17,090 nucleotides of DNA from M3007 sp038246345 (GTDB taxonomy: Bacteria; Bacteroidota; Bacteroidia; Chitinophagales; Saprospiraceae), in NCBI GenBank assembly GCA_038246345.1, contig JBBRWA010000109.1, forward strand, positions 1 to 17,090, in the 5' to 3' direction. Positions 1 through 6,198 of this stretch are shown in pieces (the first letter of the stretch is position 1; each line of letters begins with the position of its first letter). Position numbers and translations under genes: made by a program. The notes below the pieces were generated by a model. It was not told the DNA's origin, searched no databases, and saw only the letters and a program-made list of their open reading frames with translations.

Positions 1-14
1 ACAAACGAATTGAG

Positions 15-22
15 TAACTTTG
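15..22 (+). promoter_or_regulatory. Putative -7 promoter element of the ABC-3C operon
   Basis: The octamer TAACTTTG matches the Bacteroidota -7 consensus TAnnTTTG and ends 20 bases before the ATG of the HNH gene. The partner -33 TTG box would lie outside the window on the left, so only half the promoter can be judged. The predicted transcript would have a leader of about 10-15 bases. If correct, the three-gene operon has its own promoter and starts with the HNH gene. Confidence 0.5.
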
Positions 23-42
23 CAAAATATTTGAGATAAATA

Positions 43-888
43 ATGGCAAAAAAAGAACTGAAAGATAAAGCTAGACAATATAAACCGTCAACAGTAAGAC
101 GCTTAGACACTCTTTCGGGGAATGAATGTGCACATCCCAACTGTACAAAAAAATTGATTGCAGAAGATGGAATCTCAATAATTAGTAAAATTTGTCACAT
201 TGCAGCAGCAAGTAAAGAAGGGCCGAGGTTTGACGAGAATATGACCGATGATGAAAGAAGGGTATTTGATAATCTAATTTTGCTCTGTGATGAACATCAC
301 GTGATGATAGACAATAAGGAAAATGAAACTCAATATCCAACCCCTCTTTTGAAAGAGTGGAAAAGTGCCCACGAAAAAAAGATTTTAGAATTAATTTCAA
401 GTAAAAATTTACTATCAAAACATCCTTTAGCTTTAAATAAAGTAATTAATATAATTGGCTCGAAAATGGATGAAATTCTTAATTTACCTGAAACAGAAAA
501 TGCCCCTAATACAGAAACAAAAATTTTATTCAATAACGTCAAAAGATATGAATCAGTAATTAGGGAGTTTGCGCCGTACCAAGTGAAACTTAATAAGATT
601 TATGAGATAATTGAGAAAGAAGGTTCTACTAAAAAGGAATTGGTTTTGCATAATATTAAACGAATTTATCTGAGCGTAAAATCGGAATTTAATAACATCG
701 AAGAAATAAGGAATAATGCCGACATTATTTTGGATAAAGTAATTGAATCTGTATGGGATACTGTAGACAAAGCACCAAACAAATTAGATGAATTTGACCA
801 AGAAACTATTAATTTTAGTTTGATGATAGTAATCGTTGATGCTTTTATGCGGTGTAATATTTTGGAAGAACCTCCTAAATCGATGTAA
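43..888 (+). CDS. HNH nuclease effector component of an ABC-three-component (ABC-3C) system
   Basis: This is a 281-residue protein with an HNH nuclease domain at about residues 13-115. Visible motifs are a zinc-type pair C29 and C34, H52 in an ICHIAAA context (the usual catalytic His position), a GPR motif at 60-62, N77, then LLCDEHH with C82, H85 and H86, and a YPTPLLKEWK tail typical of this HNH subfamily. Residues 120-281 are helical and charged with no motif I recognise. In ABC-3C systems this part would be the conserved C-terminal domain that couples the effector to the ATPase, which is inferred from position. The stop lies 3 bases before the next gene and the whole operon is AT-rich. 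The likely role is cytoplasmic cleavage of nucleic acid once the partner ATPase senses an invader. All expected metal and catalytic residues are present, so it looks active. The HNH assignment is strong; the system assignment rests on the next two genes. Confidence 0.85.
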   Translation: MAKKELKDKARQYKPSTVRRLDTLSGNECAHPNCTKKLIAEDGISIISKICHIAAASKEGPRFDENMTDDERRVFDNLILLCDEHHVMIDNKENETQYPTPLLKEWKSAHEKKILELISSKNLLSKHPLALNKVINIIGSKMDEILNLPETENAPNTETKILFNNVKRYESVIREFAPYQVKLNKIYEIIEKEGSTKKELVLHNIKRIYLSVKSEFNNIEEIRNNADIILDKVIESVWDTVDKAPNKLDEFDQETINFSLMIVIVDAFMRCNILEEPPKSM

Positions 889-891
889 ATT

Positions 892-1125
892 ATGATAATT
901 GATAAAAACATTAATCCAGAAAGAGATTTATATTATTTGGGCGGTATCCTAATTGGCGTACTTCAAAACATGGACAATAAGGAAATCGATTATATGGATT
1001 TGTATACATTAATTAACATTGAAAAAGAAATTACTATCAACTTATTTTCCTTAACATTAGACTGGCTATTTATTCTAGGATTAGTAGCTAAGGGAGAAAA
1101 CGGAAAAATAAAAATATGTTTCTAA
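892..1125 (+). CDS. ABC-3C middle component, small winged-helix-like protein
   Basis: This 77-residue protein starts 3 bases after the HNH gene, and its last 10 bases overlap the ATPase gene, which points to translational coupling. It begins with a short MIIDKNINPERDLYYLG segment. This is followed by helices (about 16-28, 37-50 and 52-65) and a short strand-like end with the charged turn KGENGK, consistent with a compact winged-helix fold. Its size, N-terminus and position resemble the small ABC-3C 'middle component' proteins, probably the group called middle component 6; the subgroup is from memory and unverified. In these systems the middle component is thought to bridge the ATPase and the effector. 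No catalytic motif is visible. Without its neighbours it would be an unknown small protein. Confidence 0.7.
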   Translation: MIIDKNINPERDLYYLGGILIGVLQNMDNKEIDYMDLYTLINIEKEITINLFSLTLDWLFILGLVAKGENGKIKICF

Positions 1126-2813
1126 AGAAACTGAAAATAGAGAACAAGCTTGGATTAGTCCGTGAAATTGAATTTCATAAGGGACTCAATTTGATAGTGG
1201 ATGAAACCGTTGAAAAGGATAAAAAAACGACTGGTAATAATGTTGGAAAAACAACAGTGCTACGACTTGTAGATTTTTGTCTTGGTTCAAGTGGAAAAAA
1301 CATTTACCAAGATTCAGAATTCAAGGAGCAAGAAAATAGCACTATCAAGGATTTTTTAATTAATACAGAAGTCCTTGTTGTTTTAACTATGGTTGATGAC
1401 TTCGACTTTCCGCTAGATTCAATCACCATAAAGAAGAATTTTTTAAAGTATGGAAAGAAAATTCAAGAGATCAATGGGGAAACATTCATAAATGAAAAAG
1501 AATTTGACTTAAAGCTCAAAGAGTTAATATTTAACACAAGCGTTGAAAAGCCGACATTTAAACAGATCGTTTCTAAAAACATTCGAGACGAAAAAAACAA
1601 GTTGGCAAACATTGTAAAAGTTTTAAATCCTTATACAAAAATTGAAGAATATGAAGCTTTATTCCTTTTTTGGTTAGGAATAAATACAGACACCCATAAC
1701 CAGAAAGAACTGTTAGCTAAAGAAAAAACCCGAGAAGAAAGTTTTCAAAAAAGACTTAAAAAAGAAGGGGAACTATCATTAATTGAACAACAACTTGAAT
1801 TAGTCAATTCAAAAATTGAGGAACTTAAAAAATTAAAGGCGAATTTTAATTTTAATGAAAAATTTGAAGCCCAGCTAGAAGAGCTAAATCTTTTAAAGTT
1901 AAACCTTTCAAAACTTTCTTCTGAACTAAGCAGGTTGAATATGAGACGAGAATTAATTCTCGAAAGCAAAGCAGAATTAGAAAACGAAAGAACTAACATT
2001 GATGTCAATCGAATAGAATTATTGTATAGCAAAGCCTCAAAATTGATACCTAAATTACAGGTTTCTTTTGAAGAAACTGTTAGGTTTCACAATGAACTTT
2101 TGGATGAGAAAATCAAATTCATTGAAGCTGAATTTCCATCGATAACAGAAAAATTAAAACTAACTTCAAAGGATATTTCTTCATTAAGAAGACGTGAAAA
2201 AGAATTATCTGAGTTTGTAAGCGCATCTGAATATAGTGATTATTATGACAAGATTTTATTAGAATTGAATTCGTTTTTTGAAAGGAAAGGTAATTTAGAA
2301 GAGAGGAAAAAATACTGGATTACATCTAATGAAACACTTGATCGAATTAATGAAGAATTAGAAACTATTAATACAGAAATTAATTCGAAGGACAGCATAA
2401 TCCAAAAACGAATTACTCTCTTTAACAAGTACTTCACAAAAGTATCAAGTCAACTTTATGGAGAAGAGTATTTATTAAGTACTCAAAAAAGCGAAAGAGG
2501 CTATGATCTAATTGTAACAAATATTGAAGGAAATCCAAGTACAGGAAAAAAGAAGGGTCAAATAGCTGCTTTTGATTTCGCCTATGTATTATTTGCAGAA
2601 GAAATAGAATTGAAATTTATTCACTTCATAATGCACGACCAACTTGAGAATATGCACGATAATCAATTAAGCACAATATTAATTGATTTAGCTAACTCGA
2701 TAAATTGCCAGTTCGTTCTTCCCATAGTTAGGGATAAAATTCCATCAGACATTGATATTGAAAAATACATTATTTTAAGACTATCTGAGAATAATAAATT
2801 GTTTAAAAAATAA
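1116..2813 (+). CDS. ABC-3C ATPase, coiled-coil SMC/RecN-like P-loop protein (DUF2326 type)
   Basis: This 565-residue protein has an N-terminal ABC half with a Walker A motif, GNNVGKTT, at residues 40-47. It follows a strand typical of the RecF/SMC class (FHKGLNLIVDE, 20-30). Residues about 190-430 are rich in Leu, Glu and Lys in heptad-like spacing and should form a long coiled coil. The C-terminal half carries GKKKGQIAAFDFAYVLFAEE (477-496) in place of a classical LSGGQ, and a Walker-B-like FIHFIMHD (501-508) followed by E511 and H514. This layout is what I know as the DUF2326 ATPase of ABC-3C systems. The predicted job is to sense or grip nucleic acid and switch the HNH effector on. Its start overlaps the middle component by 10 bases. 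The ATP-binding motifs are intact and there is no frameshift. The AT-rich composition contrasts with the genes to the right. Confidence 0.88.
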   Translation: MFLKKLKIENKLGLVREIEFHKGLNLIVDETVEKDKKTTGNNVGKTTVLRLVDFCLGSSGKNIYQDSEFKEQENSTIKDFLINTEVLVVLTMVDDFDFPLDSITIKKNFLKYGKKIQEINGETFINEKEFDLKLKELIFNTSVEKPTFKQIVSKNIRDEKNKLANIVKVLNPYTKIEEYEALFLFWLGINTDTHNQKELLAKEKTREESFQKRLKKEGELSLIEQQLELVNSKIEELKKLKANFNFNEKFEAQLEELNLLKLNLSKLSSELSRLNMRRELILESKAELENERTNIDVNRIELLYSKASKLIPKLQVSFEETVRFHNELLDEKIKFIEAEFPSITEKLKLTSKDISSLRRREKELSEFVSASEYSDYYDKILLELNSFFERKGNLEERKKYWITSNETLDRINEELETINTEINSKDSIIQKRITLFNKYFTKVSSQLYGEEYLLSTQKSERGYDLIVTNIEGNPSTGKKKGQIAAFDFAYVLFAEEIELKFIHFIMHDQLENMHDNQLSTILIDLANSINCQFVLPIVRDKIPSDIDIEKYIILRLSENNKLFKK

Positions 2814-2826
2814 AAACGCCCCATAA

Positions 2827-2976
2827 CAGCACCTACAAACCTGCCCTGAAAACATAGGATGGCAAGCAGGTGCAGGCAGAAAACCCGGCAATTGGGAAAA
2901 TATTGATCCAGCCACACCTCAAAACACGCCTGAAACTAGAGCGATACAGGAATATTCGATCACAGGGGTGCCATAA
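2827..2976 (+). pseudogene. Possible C-terminal remnant of an unidentified gene
   Basis: An open frame of about 49 codons without a start codon runs to a TAA at 2974-2976. Its translation includes GRKPGNWENIDPATPQNTP followed by ETRAIQEYSITGVP, which reads like the tail of a real protein rather than random sequence, and its base composition is less AT-rich than the operon before it. It begins just after the ATPase gene ends. One explanation is that the defence operon replaced the rest of an older gene here. I do not recognise the family, and this could be chance. Confidence 0.25.
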
Positions 2977-2982
2977 AATGAA

Positions 2983-3091
2983 GGGTTTCCGGTTTCTAGT
3001 TTGCGCGATCTCCTGTCAATTTTGAAATACAGTTTCAAGCTCACGAACCAATCGCGTAAACCAGAAACCTTGAAACCTGAAACCCGAAACC
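2983..3091. repeat. Nested palindromic intergenic repeat, copy 1
   Basis: The outer arms 2991-3009 (ggtttctagtttgcgcgat) and 3051-3069 (atcgcgtaaaccagaaacc) are inverted repeats with two mismatches. Flanking GGGTTTCC-type and GAAACCTGAAACCC blocks (2983-2996 and 3072-3085) extend the symmetry. An inner palindrome, TTGAAA/TTTCAA, lies at 3022-3038. The element fills the space between the converging ATPase and rsmG genes and ends 4 bases from the rsmG stop, so it could act as a two-way terminator. A second copy lies at 15808-15930. No transposase is visible, so it is best viewed as a small non-autonomous or REP-like element. Confidence 0.8.
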
Positions 3092-3094
3092 ATT

Positions 3095-3733
3095 TTAGCC
3101 TTGTACGTATACCACTGATTTCTCCTCAAAAAACTCCTCCGAGAAAAATTCCCGAATCGGGAAAACATCCGTGTAGTTTTTGCCTTTCCCCGGCAGTGCT
3201 TTTATCTCAGACCTAAGATCGCCGCCTTTGAGCGCGATGATGCCGTTGGGCAGGGCGTGATGGTGCTTCTTTTTTATAAATTTTCGTGCCCAGTTCAGGA
3301 GTTTATCGAGTGACGCAACACCGCGCGTGAGCACAAAATCGAACTGGCCGAGCAATTTTAAATCTTCTACACGGGAATGAATGGCGGTCACGTTTGTCAG
3401 GCCCAAAGCTGTGGCCACTTCCTGCACCACTTTGATCTTTTTTCCGGTGGCATCCACCAGGGTAAATTGGGTTTCCGGGAAAAGAATGGCCAATGGGATG
3501 CCGGGGAATCCACCGCCGGTACCAAGATCCAGAATATGGGCTTCGGGGCTAAAGCCGATTACCCGGGCAATGGCCAGGGAATGCAGCACGTGCCGCTCGT
3601 TCAGGTTGTCGATATCCTGGCGGGAAACCACGTTGATTTTTTCGTTCCACTCGCGGTAAAGGGGCTCCAGTTGCTCAAATTGGGCCATTTGCTCGGCGCT
3701 AAGCTGGGGGAAGTATTTTTTTATCAATTCCAT
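3095..3733 (-). CDS. rsmG: 16S rRNA (guanine-N7) methyltransferase RsmG (GidB)
   Basis: At 212 residues this is a full-length RsmG. The family methylates N7 of G527 in 16S rRNA using S-adenosylmethionine, in the 30S subunit in the cytoplasm. Visible family features are YREWNEKINVVSR (26-38), NERHVLHSL (45-53), the SAM-binding glycine loop ILDLGTGGGFPGIPLA (67-82), the acidic strand end TLVDATGKK (91-99) and the late strand FDFVLTRGVASLDKLL (131-146). The K-rich insert around 152-160 is slightly unusual. The start ATG fits the usual N-terminus. It lies 45 bases after the stop of the membrane/TPR gene on the same strand, so the two may be co-transcribed. Its 3' end meets the palindromic repeat. 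Confidence 0.97.
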   Translation of the reverse strand: MELIKKYFPQLSAEQMAQFEQLEPLYREWNEKINVVSRQDIDNLNERHVLHSLAIARVIGFSPEAHILDLGTGGGFPGIPLAILFPETQFTLVDATGKKIKVVQEVATALGLTNVTAIHSRVEDLKLLGQFDFVLTRGVASLDKLLNWARKFIKKKHHHALPNGIIALKGGDLRSEIKALPGKGKNYTDVFPIREFFSEEFFEEKSVVYVQG

Positions 3734-3778
3734 TTTGTGCTATCGAATAGGGAGGCTGTCAAGACTTTTTTCGCTTAT

Positions 3779-5026
3779 CTAATCCTTCAATTGTTCCAAC
3801 ATTTTTTCTGCTTGTACACGGCGTTCCGGGATTTCGGTATTAGATCGGGCGCGTTCTACGGCGCGGCGGGCAACGTCGCGGCGCATAGTGTTTTGGGCTG
3901 CAAGTTTCACAAAAGCCAAGGCCTGATACCAATACAGGTCTTCTCCAAAACGCTCCAAATCCGGGATTTTGGCCAAGTATTCTACGGTTATTCCAGGTTG
4001 CTCCAGCTGCAGGGCGATGATGGCGAGGTAAAAACAGGCATCTGATTTACATTGCTCCGTTTCGCCAGAGAGCAGGGTGTAGAGAACGTCCGCTGCATCT
4101 TTGTAGTCGCCGCTTTTGTAGTATCCATCGGCTTGTTCGAACAGTTGCTCGCACAATTCCACCCGCGCTTCGGGCAAAGTATCTTTGGCAAATCGCGCGC
4201 TGCGATCGGCCATAATGCTGGTGGGCGGCTTGAAGTTTTCGTCGTACACTTCTTTCGGGGAAATGGTTGGATGGAGGTAGCTCCAAATTCCGAATCCGAG
4301 TAGAGCCAGGCCCAAACCGATCAACACATAGCGGGTGACGTTGCTTTGCTTTCGAGGAATAGCCGGAAGCCCCATTGCGAGCCTGCTTTCAATGGCTTCC
4401 GCTGCCGACCAGGATCGCTGAAAAGGCTCGTTGCTCAGTGCGGTAATCGCCCAAGTAGGCAATGGATCCGGCCAATCCTCCGGGGACAAGCCCAGGGTTT
4501 TGCGGTATTTTTCGCGGCAGGCTTCTGTTCTGTCATTGTGGAGCCGTGGGTCAGCGATGTTTATGGCGGCATCTTTGGCCAATTCCTGCACCGTTTTCTG
4601 GCAAGCTGGTTCTAGGCGTGTAAATTGGCGTTTGGCGCGAATAATTTGACGGAATTCATGCCGGGCACCAGCATCGGGTAGTTCGATTTGGGAGACTGGT
4701 TCCGCTTCGGCAACAGGAGCCGGTGAAGGTAGCTCAACATTCTTTTCCTGCGCCCAATCCCGAAAATGGGCTTCTGCCAGGTTTTTTAGCAACTCAAAAA
4801 CAGGAATTGATTCGTCCAGTTTTTGCGCTTGCGCCAGGGATGCCGCGTGGATCACCGCTACCCTAAAAAAGGTAGAACCGTCAGCGCTGGAGCCACCCGC
4901 CGCACTGATTGCTTGCGTGACGGGCTTGCGGAATTCCGTGTAAATAGCAGCGAAAACACCAGCATCGGTGTGGCGCAGGCCTTCGTAGTAGGATTCGTTT
5001 GGTGTTTGTGTTGTGGTATCTGTCAC
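3779..5026 (-). CDS. Membrane-anchored protein with decayed ECF-sigma-like N-terminus and TPR-like C-terminus
   Basis: I place the start at the GTG at 5026 (415 residues, MTDTTTQTPNES...). The only upstream option is a TTG at 5068, which lies upstream of a TAnnTTTG box and would not be in the transcript. Residues about 14-95 (SYYEGLRHTDAGVFAAIY, then GGSSADGSTFFRVAV, then LLKNLAEAHFRDW) line up by eye with sigma-70 region 2 of ECF sigma factors. Residues about 125-180 (LEPACQKTVQEL, then EACREKYRKTLG) resemble a worn region 4. One membrane helix is clear at about 232-251 (VLIGLGLALLGFGIWSYL). The C-terminal ~130 residues are helical with TPR-like pairs (YYKSGDYKDAADVLY, YQALAFVKLA) and should be periplasmic. 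A role in regulation or envelope sensing is inferred; the family is not firmly recognised. It lies 45 bases upstream of rsmG. Confidence 0.72.
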   Translation of the reverse strand: MTDTTTQTPNESYYEGLRHTDAGVFAAIYTEFRKPVTQAISAAGGSSADGSTFFRVAVIHAASLAQAQKLDESIPVFELLKNLAEAHFRDWAQEKNVELPSPAPVAEAEPVSQIELPDAGARHEFRQIIRAKRQFTRLEPACQKTVQELAKDAAINIADPRLHNDRTEACREKYRKTLGLSPEDWPDPLPTWAITALSNEPFQRSWSAAEAIESRLAMGLPAIPRKQSNVTRYVLIGLGLALLGFGIWSYLHPTISPKEVYDENFKPPTSIMADRSARFAKDTLPEARVELCEQLFEQADGYYKSGDYKDAADVLYTLLSGETEQCKSDACFYLAIIALQLEQPGITVEYLAKIPDLERFGEDLYWYQALAFVKLAAQNTMRRDVARRAVERARSNTEIPERRVQAEKMLEQLKD

Positions 5027-5053
5027 TGTTCTTGGCTGAGTGAGTATAGAGCG

Positions 5054-5061
5054 CAAAGGTA
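5054..5061 (-). promoter_or_regulatory. Putative -7 promoter element for the sigma-like/TPR gene
   Basis: On the minus strand the sequence reads TACCTTTG, a full match to TAnnTTTG. It ends 28 bases before the GTG at 5026, giving a leader of about 20 bases. No convincing -33 TTG box is seen. The site decides the gene start: a TTG codon at 5068 would fall upstream of the transcript. Confidence 0.5.
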
Positions 5062-5112
5062 GGGACAATAAAAATGGTAGATGGGCAGGAATAAATGGCT
5101 TAATCGACGTAC

Positions 5113-5129
5113 TTGCCCTGAAAGGGCAA
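5113..5129. repeat. Short perfect hairpin
   Basis: Seven-base perfect arms TTGCCCT and AGGGCAA surround a 3-base GAA loop. It lies between the sigma-like gene and the hsp20 terminator. No T-run follows on either strand, so it is not a standard intrinsic terminator. Its function is unknown. Confidence 0.5.
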
Positions 5130-5156
5130 AATCATCCAATTTGGGCACCGGCCAAA

Positions 5157-5187
5157 TAAAAAGAGCCGGACAATTGCTGCCCGGCTC
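5157..5187 (-). terminator. Intrinsic terminator of hsp20
   Basis: Arms GAGCCGG (5163-5169) and CCGGCTC (5181-5187) form a perfect 7-bp GC-rich stem with an 11-base loop. On the minus strand the stem is followed by six Ts (5157-5162). It lies about 58 bases after the hsp20 stop codon and so should end that transcript before the next minus-strand gene. Confidence 0.8.
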
Positions 5188-5244
5188 GAGAAAACACCTA
5201 AAACCCTATTAACTAACCTTATGAAAATTCTTAATAATCGGGTA

Positions 5245-5697
5245 TTAGCCGATTTTAATGTTTTTTGTTACTGGCTTTGATTCCTCTTTTTTTGGCAGTT
5301 CCACGTTCAGAACCCCATTTTCATAAACGGCTGCAATGCCTTCAATGTTTACGGTTTGTGGCAGTTTAAAAGAACGTTTGAACGATTCGTAGCGGAATTC
5401 GCGGCGCAGGAAACGTTCGCCGTTTTCGCTTTTCGCTTCTGTTTTCGCCCCGTGTTTCGCTTCGATGGTCAGTTGGCCATTTTCAACGTTCAGCACGAAA
5501 TCTTTTTTGTCGAAACCCGGAGCAGCTATCGCTAGTTTGAAAGCGTCATTGTTTTCAGTGACGTTGGTCGCGGGTTGGTTCACCACCACGTCGTCGCCCA
5601 TAAACTCGGCTACGCCACGGTTGAAGAACTCATTTAAGAACCCATTTGCGATGTTTTTAGTTGCGGGGAAGGGATGAACTTTAACGATGTTTGTCAT
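5245..5697 (-). CDS. Small heat-shock protein, Hsp20/alpha-crystallin family
   Basis: This 150-residue ATP-independent chaperone of the cytoplasm binds unfolding proteins and holds them for refolding by ATP-driven chaperones. The alpha-crystallin domain spans about 41-136. It has PATNVTENNDAFKLAIAAPG (42-61), FVLNVENGQLTIEA (67-80), RREFRYESFKRSFKLP (98-113) and the signature YENGVLNVELPK (125-136). The C-terminal I-x-I motif (IKI, 147-149) used for oligomer assembly is present. The length is typical. The ATG at 5697 is preferred because the open frame continues upstream to 5994 through sequence that has no family similarity and includes a palindrome. The gene has its own terminator and a long upstream region with repeated motifs that may carry stress regulation. 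Confidence 0.95.
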   Translation of the reverse strand: MTNIVKVHPFPATKNIANGFLNEFFNRGVAEFMGDDVVVNQPATNVTENNDAFKLAIAAPGFDKKDFVLNVENGQLTIEAKHGAKTEAKSENGERFLRREFRYESFKRSFKLPQTVNIEGIAAVYENGVLNVELPKKEESKPVTKNIKIG

Positions 5698-6198
5698 TTT
5701 TTTACAAAATTTTGATAAAAGTGGACGGTTGGAATTCAAGTTGGTGTCAAGCCTTAATGTGTAACCTGAGCACGTTCTCCTAATTGCAATCTGCGTACCA
5801 TGGAGGAATAAATGGCGTTTTGGCGGGAAAGGGCATTGTGTTGATGACAAAATGGCGTTATTGCAAAAACAAACATGACAAAATGACACCTTTTGGGTTG
5901 TTGAAGGGGAAACATGGGTAAATCCAGGTGTGTGTTTATGCTTATTGGTCGGACGAAGAAAAATCGTCAGACCATAAGGCCCTCGTCCGACCACTTTTCG
6001 TGGTCTGACGAATATCTATAAACGGATTCTGCCTTTCAGCTCGCCTCTCCAGCTAAAGACAACAAGGGTTCAAGAAAATTCTGAATGCAGACTTACAAGT
6101 GTTAGAAAACAAACTTAGCCGAAGATTGTAATTAGACCTAGATTTCTAGACTTCGCCCGAAATGACAAGTCCAGAAGGAAAAATGGTACCTTTATAAC
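5698..6198. other. 501-base gene-free region between hsp20 and the exported propeller-like gene
   Basis: This is a divergent intergenic region. It holds the hsp20 leader, two identical ATGACAAAATG 11-mers (5844-5854 and 5875-5885), two AATGGCGTT 9-mers (5811 and 5851), a four-part palindrome (5946-6011) and a weak 9-bp inverted repeat with one mismatch (6145-6153/6167-6175). I see no RNA gene and no convincing small ORF. A TACCTTTA at 6186-6193 resembles a -7 box but lies only 5 bases from the GTG of the next gene. Confidence 0.6.
5946..6011. repeat. Four-part palindrome (A-B-A'-B')
   Basis: Four related 11-mers follow each other: TGGTCGGACGA (5946-5956), TCGTCAGACCA (5964-5974), TCGTCCGACCA (5983-5993) and TGGTCTGACGA (6001-6011). 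The third is the exact reverse complement of the first, and the fourth of the second. First and second also pair with one mismatch, as do third and fourth, each with a 7-base loop. The DNA or RNA could therefore form either two short hairpins or longer-range pairings. It lies in non-coding DNA. Confidence 0.85.

Noticed and set aside
2814..2880. Integron attC-like site at the CCCCATAACAGC stretch
   Set aside because: The required RYYYAAC/GTTRRRY core pair is not present and no matching partner arm is found.
3001..3216. Plus-strand open frame across the palindromic repeat and the rsmG 3' end
   Set aside because: It is made of repeat sequence plus the antisense of rsmG and shows no protein-like features.
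3377..4045. Long plus-strand open frame of 222 codons opposite rsmG and the sigma-like gene
   Set aside because: It is antisense to two well-supported genes, spans their boundary and has no recognisable domain.
5027..5068. TTG at 5068 as the start of the sigma-like/TPR gene
   Set aside because: It lies upstream of the TACCTTTG promoter element; the GTG at 5026 gives a normal N-terminus for this kind of protein.
5698..5994. Upstream extension of the hsp20 reading frame to an ATG at 5994 (99 extra residues)
   Set aside because: The extra residues show no family similarity, are rich in Cys, His and Thr, and run through the four-part palindrome. The normal Hsp20 N-terminus begins at 5697.
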